Positions 16,781 to 23,162 of a stretch of 64,000 nucleotides of DNA are shown here, in pieces. The position numbers and the translations under genes were made by a program. The stretch is from J095 sp964517605 (lineage in GTDB: Bacteria; Chloroflexota; Anaerolineae; 4572-78; J111): the NCBI GenBank assembly GCA_964517605.1, contig CAZFCE010000018.1:1-64000 (forward strand), read 5' to 3'. The stretch's first letter is position 1. Each line of letters begins with the position of its first letter. The notes under the pieces were generated by a model that had not been told where the DNA came from, did not search any database, and was given only the letters and a program-made list of their open reading frames with translations.

Positions 16781-17787
16781 CCATTAGAATTGGTATTGTC
16801 AGCTTTGCTCACCTGCACGCCGAAGCCTACCTGCCGTTGCTCCAGGCCATGCCCGGCGTTGAGTTTGTTGGTTTTTGTGATGATGACGCCGCCCGCGGCC
16901 AGCATTTTGCCGGGTTGTTCAATGCCCGGCTGCTGCCATCGTATGAGGCGCTGCTGGCCGAACAACCCGACGGCGTGATTCTCTGCTCCGAGAACAACCG
17001 CCACCGCCCGCTGGCTGAACTGGCCGCGCAGGCCGGGGTACACGTGCTCAGCGAAAAGCCGTTGGCCACCACCCTGCCCAACGCCCGCGCCATGATTGAT
17101 GCCTGCGCCGCCGCCGGGGTTACGCTGATGACCGCCTTTCCCATGCGCTTCAGCGCCCCGCTGCTGGAGGTAAAAGCCACGCTCGATGCCGGGCGGTTGG
17201 GGCAGGTGTACTGTTTTAACACCACCAACCAGGGCCAAATGCCCGGCGCTCACCGCGCCTGGTTTGTGGATAAAGAGTTGGCCGGCGGCGGCGCGGTAAT
17301 GGACCACACCGTTCACCTGGCCGATGCGTTGCGCTGGCTGCTCAACACCGAAATCACCGAGGTGTACGCCGTGCACAACCACATTTTGCACCGCGATACC
17401 GTGGCCGTGGAAACCGGCGGCCTGTTGATGCTCACCCTGGCCAATGGCGCGTTTGTCAGCCTGGATTGCAGTTGGAGCAAGCCGCTCAACTATCCCACCT
17501 GGGGCGGTTTAACAATGGAACTCATCAGCGAGCGCGGCCTCACCGTGGTGGATGCCTTTAGCCAAAACCTCAATGTTTACAACCAGAGCCGCCCGGCGCA
17601 TTACTGGGCCTACTGGGGCAGCGACGCCAACCAGGCCATGCTGGCCGAGTTTGTGGCCGCCATCCGCCAGCAGCGCCCGCCCGCCGTTACCGGCGAAGAC
17701 GGCTACCGCGCCGTCGAAGTGGCGCTGGCGGCGTATCAATCCGCCGCCACGGGCCGCCCGGTTAAATTGCCGCTGGCGCAGGGCTAG
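16777..17787 (+). CDS. Second Gfo/Idh/MocA family oxidoreductase, with an altered nucleotide loop
   Basis: 336 residues. It starts IRIGIVSFAHLHAEAY: the glycine-rich loop reads GIVSFAHLH instead of GxGxxG, a variant known in one branch of this family. SEKPLATT and AVMDHTVHLADALRW give the conserved EKP and the Asp/His region. The ATG overlaps the stop codon of the preceding oxidoreductase. Two such enzymes side by side often act in turn (oxidation and later re-reduction of a sugar intermediate) or as a complex. The substrate is not identifiable. It belongs to the amino-sugar operon. Confidence 0.9.
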   Translation: MTIRIGIVSFAHLHAEAYLPLLQAMPGVEFVGFCDDDAARGQHFAGLFNARLLPSYEALLAEQPDGVILCSENNRHRPLAELAAQAGVHVLSEKPLATTLPNARAMIDACAAAGVTLMTAFPMRFSAPLLEVKATLDAGRLGQVYCFNTTNQGQMPGAHRAWFVDKELAGGGAVMDHTVHLADALRWLLNTEITEVYAVHNHILHRDTVAVETGGLLMLTLANGAFVSLDCSWSKPLNYPTWGGLTMELISERGLTVVDAFSQNLNVYNQSRPAHYWAYWGSDANQAMLAEFVAAIRQQRPPAVTGEDGYRAVEVALAAYQSAATGRPVKLPLAQG

Positions 17788-17792
17788 AGCTT

Positions 17793-18572
17793 ATGGCCAA
17801 AATCTACTACGTTGGCGATTGGGCGGTAATGTGCGGCCCGGTTTTTGCCGAAACGCCGTTTAACTACGCCTACAAAGGGCTGGAGTTGTTTAACTATGGC
17901 ACCTGGCTTAAAACCGCGCTCGAAAGCAGCGGCCGGCACGCCGTTACCTCTGTGCCCACCTGGGATTTTTACAAGCTGCCGCCCGGCGAGTACGAAAAAG
18001 TTCTGGCCGAATACGACGTGCTTATTTTTAGTGATGTCGAGGCCAAGAATTTTCAGCTTGACCCCAACTTTTTTGATCGCCGCAAGTTTGGCACGGCGGT
18101 GCTAACTTTTCCCGACCGGGTGCGGCTCACCGTCGAGGCCATTCAATCCGGCACGGCGGCCATGTTTCTGGGCGGCTGGCTGTCGTTCACCGGCGAAATG
18201 GGCAAGGGCGGCTGGCAGCGCACTCGCCTGCGCGAAGTGCTGCCGGTGCAGTGCAGCCCCACCGAGGATTTGGTAGAAAGCACCGAAGGCTTTACCGCCT
18301 GTCGCACCGCCGCCACCGAACCGGCCTTTGCCGGCCTCAATTTTGATACGTTCCCGCCCATTTTGGGCTACAACCAGGTTGCGCCGCGCCCCGGCTGCCC
18401 GGTGCTGCTCACCGTGGCCCAAACCGGCGATCCGCTGGTGGCGGTGGGCCAGTTTGGCCGGGGCAAAGTGCTGGCCTACATGTCCGATCCCGCGCCGCAT
18501 TGGGGCTGCAACTTTGTTTTTTGGGAGCAATACGCCGATTTTTGGCTGGCTTGCCTCAACCTGATTCTTTAG
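17793..18572 (+). CDS. GATase1-like protein (putative glutamine amidotransferase, DUF1355 type), probably non-catalytic
   Basis: 259 residues. The overall pattern matches the putative glutamine-amidotransferase family seen in many sugar operons: an early YVGDWAVMCGP strand, VLIFSDVEAKNF in the middle, and the 'elbow' LGGWLSFTGEMGKGGWQ. The elbow should carry a nucleophile Cys in true class I amidotransferases but reads G-G-W-L-S-F, so ammonia release from glutamine is unlikely. The C-terminal part has GRGKVLAYMSDPAPHWG and a Trp-rich end, as in ThuA-like proteins. It lies 5 nt after the second oxidoreductase, so it belongs to the operon. The role is unknown; sugar binding or processing is possible. 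Confidence 0.75.
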   Translation: MAKIYYVGDWAVMCGPVFAETPFNYAYKGLELFNYGTWLKTALESSGRHAVTSVPTWDFYKLPPGEYEKVLAEYDVLIFSDVEAKNFQLDPNFFDRRKFGTAVLTFPDRVRLTVEAIQSGTAAMFLGGWLSFTGEMGKGGWQRTRLREVLPVQCSPTEDLVESTEGFTACRTAATEPAFAGLNFDTFPPILGYNQVAPRPGCPVLLTVAQTGDPLVAVGQFGRGKVLAYMSDPAPHWGCNFVFWEQYADFWLACLNLIL

Positions 18573-18603
18573 CCGGCGCGGTTAATTTGTAACAACCAAA
18601 CTG

Positions 18604-18754
18604 GCTACCCGGTAGTTTTTAACCCGAATGGCGCGAATAAAACGAATAGCGCGAATATTGTGAATGAAAACCCCTTGAAAAATTCGTGATATTCGTCCAA
18701 TTCGGGTTATTCGCGTTAAGAATTTATAGGTTCATGTTTAAAATGTCGGGTAGC
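18604..18754. repeat. MITE-like palindromic repeat, copy 2
   Basis: 151-bp non-coding element with terminal inverted repeat GCTACCCG (18604-18611) / CGGGTAGC (18747-18754) and inner blocks TTTTTAACCCGAAT and ATTCGGGTTATTCGCGTTAA. It matches the copy at 9952-10098 in ends, length and inner motifs. Confidence 0.7.
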
Positions 18755-18791
18755 TAACAATCAAATTTTAATTTCAGGAACACCGTAAAAA

Positions 18792-19838
18792 ATGCTCGAA
18801 CAAACCTGTCTTTTCACCGAAATTCACCAGCAGCCCGATGTGTTGCGCCAACTGCTGGCCTGCGAACACGCCGTTATCAGCCAACTGGCCGCCGAAATCA
18901 AACGGCGCAACATTGTGCACGTGGTCATTGCCGCGCGCGGCACCAGCGATAACGCCGGGCGTTACGCCCAGTATTTGCTGGGCGCGGTTAACGGGTTGCC
19001 GGTGGGGCTGGCTGCGCCCAGCCTGTTTTCCATTTACCGGCAGCCGCCCCGTTTTGGCAACGCGCTGGTGCTGGGTATCAGCCAGAGCGGCAAAAGCCCC
19101 GATATTGTGGCCGTGCTGGCCGAAGCCAAAAAACAGGGCGCGTTAACCGCCGCCATTACCAACTTTCCGCACAGCGATTTGGGCCAGCAAGCCGATTTTG
19201 TCATCAACCAGCAGGCCGGTGATGAAAAAGCCGTGGCCGCCACCAAAACCTACACCAGCCAACTGGCCGCCATCGCCTTGTTGAGCGCGTTGTTGGCCGC
19301 CGACCCCGCTATGGAAGCGGCGCTGGCGCAAATGCCCGCCGTGGTGGCCGATACGCTGGCCATGAATCAGCCCATCGAACAAATTGCCCAACGCTACCGC
19401 TACATGCGCGATTGCGTGGTGATTGGCCGGGGCTACAACTACGCCACCGCCTTTGAACTGGCGCTAAAAATGAAGGAACTCACCTACACCATTGCCGAGC
19501 CGTACAGCAGCGCCGATTTTATGCACGGCCCGCTGGCGCTCATTGAACACGGGTTTCCGGCCATTGTGGTTGCGCCCACCGGGGTCATGCTGCCCGAAAC
19601 CCAGTCTTTTATCCGCACCCTCAAACAGCGCGAAGCCGAGGTGATTGTCATCAGCGATGACGCCGACACGCTGGCTCTGGCCCGCATCCCGCTCCAATTG
19701 CCCCGGCCCGTGCCAGAGTGGCTATCGCCCATTGCCGCCATTGTGCCGGGCCAGCTTTTGGCCATGCACCTGGCCGCCGTGCGCGATTACGACCCCGACC
19801 ACCCGCGCGGCCTGCGCAAAGTCACCGAAACCCGCTAA
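18792..19838 (+). CDS. SIS-domain aminosugar isomerase/deaminase (GlmS isomerase-like, without GATase domain)
   Basis: 348 residues, two SIS domains equal to the C-terminal half of glucosamine-6-phosphate synthase. Visible motifs are RGTSDNAG and GISQSGKSPD (phosphosugar binding), AEPYSSADFMHGP (compare the E...HGP of GlmS) and the C-terminal tail DPDHPRGLRKVTE with the catalytic-region Lys. Without an N-terminal glutaminase domain such proteins act in the reverse direction (GlmD/AgaS/FrlB-like), converting an amino-sugar phosphate or conjugate to the keto-sugar phosphate. It ends the operon and is followed by a strong terminator. It supports an amino-sugar as the imported substrate. Confidence 0.88.
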   Translation: MLEQTCLFTEIHQQPDVLRQLLACEHAVISQLAAEIKRRNIVHVVIAARGTSDNAGRYAQYLLGAVNGLPVGLAAPSLFSIYRQPPRFGNALVLGISQSGKSPDIVAVLAEAKKQGALTAAITNFPHSDLGQQADFVINQQAGDEKAVAATKTYTSQLAAIALLSALLAADPAMEAALAQMPAVVADTLAMNQPIEQIAQRYRYMRDCVVIGRGYNYATAFELALKMKELTYTIAEPYSSADFMHGPLALIEHGFPAIVVAPTGVMLPETQSFIRTLKQREAEVIVISDDADTLALARIPLQLPRPVPEWLSPIAAIVPGQLLAMHLAAVRDYDPDHPRGLRKVTETR

Positions 19839-19850
19839 CCCACCGCTCCA

Positions 19851-19877
19851 GACCGCGCTAACCGGCGCGGTCTTTTT
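19851..19877 (+). terminator. Rho-independent terminator of the amino-sugar operon
   Basis: GACCGCGC / GCGCGGTC, a perfect 8-bp stem with a 6-nt loop, followed by TTTTT. Confidence 0.92.
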
Positions 19878-19883
19878 GTGTTT

Positions 19884-19911
19884 TTGTCAATCCGGGCGCA
19901 AGGGTTATACT
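19884..19911 (+). promoter_or_regulatory. Predicted promoter of the glycosidase-ligase fusion genes
   Basis: TTGTCA (19884-19889), 16-nt spacer, TATACT (19906-19911); both hexamers match consensus 5/6. It lies directly after the terminator and about 20 nt before ATG 19932, which gives a short leader. Confidence 0.7.
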
Positions 19912-19931
19912 GAACCCACCTTGTAATTTGG

Positions 19932-22922
19932 ATGAGGTTTATGCTGCAACCTGTTTCTCGCTGGGCCAAATTGATGCCGTTGCCGGGCGTGGTGTCGCTG
20001 TTGGCCGCGCTCTTTTTTGCCTGGCAACTCCGCCAGCCGCCGGCCCCGCTGCCCGCCAACTTTTTGGCCGCCGATAAAGGCTACGGCGTCACCATTGATT
20101 TAACTCAATACGATACCGCCGCGCTGGCGCAAACGTTGCCCCAAATGCAGCAGGCCGGCCTCACCTGGCTGCGCCAGCCCGTGGATTGGGCCGCCATCGA
20201 GCCGGAGCCGGGCCGCTTTGACTGGGCCAACCTCGACCGCGCCTTTGCTGCCGCCCAGCCGCCGTTCAAACTGATTGCCGTGCTGCAAACCTCGCCGGCC
20301 TGGGCGCGGCCCGCCGGTACGCCGCCCACCACGCCGCCCTCCAATTTAAGCGATTTTGGCCGCTTTGCCCGCGAGTTGGCCGCCCGTTACGGCGACAAAA
20401 TTGATTTTTACCAGATTTGGCACGAGCCAAACCTCAGCGCCAATTGGGGCAACGCCTACGTTAGCGCCGCCGCCTACGCCGATTTACTGCGCGAGGCCGC
20501 GCTCAATATTCGCGCCGCCGATCCCACCGCTACCATTCTCACCGCCGCGCTGGCTGCCACCACCCAACCCGGCCCGCTCAACCTCAGCGAAATCACTTAC
20601 CTCGACCAGCTTTACCAGGCCAACGCCGCCGAATGGTTTGACGTGGTGGCGGTGCAGCCGTTGGGCCTGTGGACTAAACCGCTCGATTCGCCCGCGCCCG
20701 ACCAGCCCAACTTTCGCCGGGTTGAACTGGTGCGGCAAGTGATGCTGGCTCACGGCGATGCCGCCACGCCGGTGTGGGCCACGGCCTTTGGCTGGGTGGC
20801 GCTGCCCGCCAACTGGCGCGGCCAGCCTTCGCCGTGGAGCTACGATCTGCCTTCGGTGCAAACCAACCGCGTGGCGCTGGCCATTGAACACGCCCGCGCC
20901 AACTGGCCGTGGCTTGGCCCCATGCTGGCCGTGCGCTGGGATGCCGCCGGCCTTGCCGCCACCGACCCCGCCCGTGGTTTTGCCCTAAACCAAACGCCGC
21001 CGTTGCTGCGCGTGTTCCGGCAGGCCGCCGACCACCAAACCACCGTTACGCCGGGCAGTTACCCCGCCAACCATTCCACCGGCTACTACAGCCCCGGCTG
21101 GCGGCTGGCCGCCAATCGCGCCGATATTCCCCGCGTCGAACCCCGCGCCCTCACCCTTTTTTTTGAAGGCACCCGGCTGGATTTGCAGGTGTCGCGTGGC
21201 CTGTTTCGCGGCTATTTGTGGGTAAAAATTGATGACCAACCGGCCAACGCCCTGCCGCTGGATGAACAGGGCCGCAGTTACGTGGTGCTGTACGATCCGC
21301 TGCGCGAAGATACCGCCATTACGCTGGCCCGGTATTTGTCGCCGGGCCGCCACACCGCCATCATCGAGGCCGATGGCGGTTGGGAGCAGTGGGCCGTTGC
21401 CGGTTGGTCCGTTTCCACCGAGCCGGATACCCGCGCCGCGCAAACGGGGCTAATTCTGGCCGGATTGCTGGCCGTGGCGAGCGGAATCGCCACACTGGCG
21501 CTGTGGCGGCGCAACCTGCCGTGGCTTGCGGGTCGCGCTTTTAACGTGACTTCCACGCTGCGCTGGGCGTACCACCGGCTGGGCCACCCGGCGCACGTTG
21601 CCATTACGTTTGGGTTGGCCGGATTGATGTTTTTGCTGCCGGGCCTGCCGGCGCTGCTGTTGCTGCCGCTGCTGGCCGCCTCGATTTTGCTGCGGCCAGA
21701 GCTGGGGCTGGCGCTCACGGCGGGAGCCGCCTGTTTTTACCTGGTGCCGCTACGCCTGCGAGTGGCCACCGTTTCGCCGGTGGAACTGGCCCTGGCGCTC
21801 ACTTTGTCCGGTACGCTGCCGCGCCTGCTTTTAAATTTTCGCCGCCCCTTCCGCCAGCCGTCGTTCCGCCCCGCCGATTGGGCCGCGTTGGCGCTGGCCG
21901 CCCTCGGTTTGGTTTCCGCCCTCGCCGCCCAACAGTCCGCCCCCGCCCTGCGCGAATGGCGCACCGTCATACTGGAGCCGGTTATTTTTTATTTTCTCAT
22001 CCGCTACTATGTGGCTGGCGCGTCGCCCCGGCTTTCGCCCGCCGCTTTAATGGATGCCCTTGTGGCCGGCGCGGTGTTGCAAGCGACCATCGCGCTATAC
22101 CTGTACTTTTTTACCGACCGCTCCATTGATGCCGAAGGCGTGCACCGGGCGTTGGGGGCCGGTTACGGCTCGCCCAATAATCTGGCGCTGGCGCTGGGGC
22201 GGGCCTGGCCCATGTTGCTGGCGGTGGCGGCGCTGCCCGGCGCTCCGGCGTGGCGGCGAACGCTGTACGCCATCGGTTTGGCCGTAACCGGCGCGGCGCT
22301 GTACCTTACCTTTTCCAAAGGGGCGCTGCTGCTGGGGCTGCCCGCCGGATTGCTGGCGCTGGCGCTGCTGGCGGCGTTCCGGCAAAAACGCCCCAACTGG
22401 CCCAAACTGGGCGCGGTGTTGGCCGGGGCGCTGGCGGCGCTGGGGCTGGCGCTCATCCCGCTGGCCCGCACCGAGCGTTTTCGGGCGGTTTTTGATTTTG
22501 AATCCGGCAGCACCGCCTTTTTCCGGCTTAAACTGTGGCAGGCATCGCTGCAAATGCTGCGCGATCACTGGCCGTTGGGCGTTGGCCCCGATAATTTTTT
22601 GTACCAGTACCGCACCCGTTACATTTTGCCCGAGGCGTGGCAGGAACCGGACCTTAACCATCCCCACAACGTGCTGCTGGATTTTGGCGTGCGGCTGGGC
22701 GCGGGCGGGCTGCTGGTGTTGGGCTGGCTACAACTGGCCTACTGGCAAACGGCCTGGCGGCTGTACCGGCAAACGGCCTCGCCGTTGCTGCTGGGGTTAA
22801 TGGGCAGCATGGTGGTGTTTGTGGCGCACGGGCTGGTAGACAACTCTTATTTTTTGGTTGACCTGGCCCTGGCCTTCTTTTTAAACGCCGGTTTGGTGCA
22901 ATCGTTAGCCCAACCCGAATGA
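19932..22922 (+). CDS. Fusion of a GH39-like (pseudo)glycosidase and an O-antigen ligase/polymerase membrane domain
   Basis: 996 residues. An N-terminal membrane anchor (about 10-32) leads to a GH clan-A-like barrel (about 45-350) with KLIAVLQTSPAWARP and FYQIWHEPN. The acid/base Glu165 is kept but the preceding Asn of the WNEPN motif is His164, and the position of the nucleophile Glu holds Ala285 (PVWATAFGW). A beta-sandwich domain follows (about 360-480, YYSPGWRLAANRADIP). From about 490 on there are about ten membrane helices with the Wzy_C/WaaL block: RTRYILPEAWQEPDLNHPHN and LLDFGVRLGAGG. O-antigen ligase-type enzymes join or polymerise lipid-linked glycans outside the membrane. The hydrolase domain is probably a glycan-binding module now. 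A close paralogue follows. The gene ends with TGA inside the first unit of a repeat array. Confidence 0.88.
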   Translation: MRFMLQPVSRWAKLMPLPGVVSLLAALFFAWQLRQPPAPLPANFLAADKGYGVTIDLTQYDTAALAQTLPQMQQAGLTWLRQPVDWAAIEPEPGRFDWANLDRAFAAAQPPFKLIAVLQTSPAWARPAGTPPTTPPSNLSDFGRFARELAARYGDKIDFYQIWHEPNLSANWGNAYVSAAAYADLLREAALNIRAADPTATILTAALAATTQPGPLNLSEITYLDQLYQANAAEWFDVVAVQPLGLWTKPLDSPAPDQPNFRRVELVRQVMLAHGDAATPVWATAFGWVALPANWRGQPSPWSYDLPSVQTNRVALAIEHARANWPWLGPMLAVRWDAAGLAATDPARGFALNQTPPLLRVFRQAADHQTTVTPGSYPANHSTGYYSPGWRLAANRADIPRVEPRALTLFFEGTRLDLQVSRGLFRGYLWVKIDDQPANALPLDEQGRSYVVLYDPLREDTAITLARYLSPGRHTAIIEADGGWEQWAVAGWSVSTEPDTRAAQTGLILAGLLAVASGIATLALWRRNLPWLAGRAFNVTSTLRWAYHRLGHPAHVAITFGLAGLMFLLPGLPALLLLPLLAASILLRPELGLALTAGAACFYLVPLRLRVATVSPVELALALTLSGTLPRLLLNFRRPFRQPSFRPADWAALALAALGLVSALAAQQSAPALREWRTVILEPVIFYFLIRYYVAGASPRLSPAALMDALVAGAVLQATIALYLYFFTDRSIDAEGVHRALGAGYGSPNNLALALGRAWPMLLAVAALPGAPAWRRTLYAIGLAVTGAALYLTFSKGALLLGLPAGLLALALLAAFRQKRPNWPKLGAVLAGALAALGLALIPLARTERFRAVFDFESGSTAFFRLKLWQASLQMLRDHWPLGVGPDNFLYQYRTRYILPEAWQEPDLNHPHNVLLDFGVRLGAGGLLVLGWLQLAYWQTAWRLYRQTASPLLLGLMGSMVVFVAHGLVDNSYFLVDLALAFFLNAGLVQSLAQPE

Positions 22923-23160
22923 AGTTCGCCGTCAAAACTTCAAGTTCATGGCCAAAACTTCAAGTTCGCCGCCAAAACTTCAAGTTCACGGCCAAAACTT
23001 GAAGTTCACGGCCAAAACTTGAAGTTCACGGCCAAAACTTGAAGTTTGCGGCTAAAACTTGAAGTTCACGGCCAAAACTTCAAGTTCACGGCTAAAACTT
23101 GAAGTTTTACACCAAAACATGAAGTTTAAGCACCAAAGATGAAGTTTAAGCACCAAAGAT
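22921..23160. repeat. Twelve 20-bp tandem repeats joining two paralogous genes
   Basis: Exactly twelve 20-bp units, typical unit GAAGTTCACGGCCAAAACTT. Most junctions form the palindrome AACTT-S-AAGTT (S is C or G), repeated every 20 bp (about two helical turns). The first unit overlaps the TGA stop codon of the upstream gene (22920-22922). The last units change to GAAGTTTAAGCACCAAAGAT, and the thirteenth start, GATGAAGTTTAAC, is the beginning of the next gene. There are no unique spacers, so it is not CRISPR. Confidence 0.95.
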
Positions 23161-23162
23161 GA
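23119..23162 (+). other. Two overlapping seven-codon mini-ORFs leading into the downstream start codon
   Basis: ATG 23119 reads MKFKHQR and stops at TGA 23140-23142, which overlaps ATG 23139. That frame again reads MKFKHQR and stops at TGA 23160-23162, which overlaps the gene's ATG 23159. No Shine-Dalgarno site is seen before 23159, so the chain of ATGA overlaps could pass ribosomes on by re-initiation. Translation of the mini-ORFs is hypothetical. Confidence 0.4.

Noticed and set aside
22921..23160. CRISPR array
   Set aside because: Units are 20 bp head to tail with no unique spacers, and there are no cas genes.
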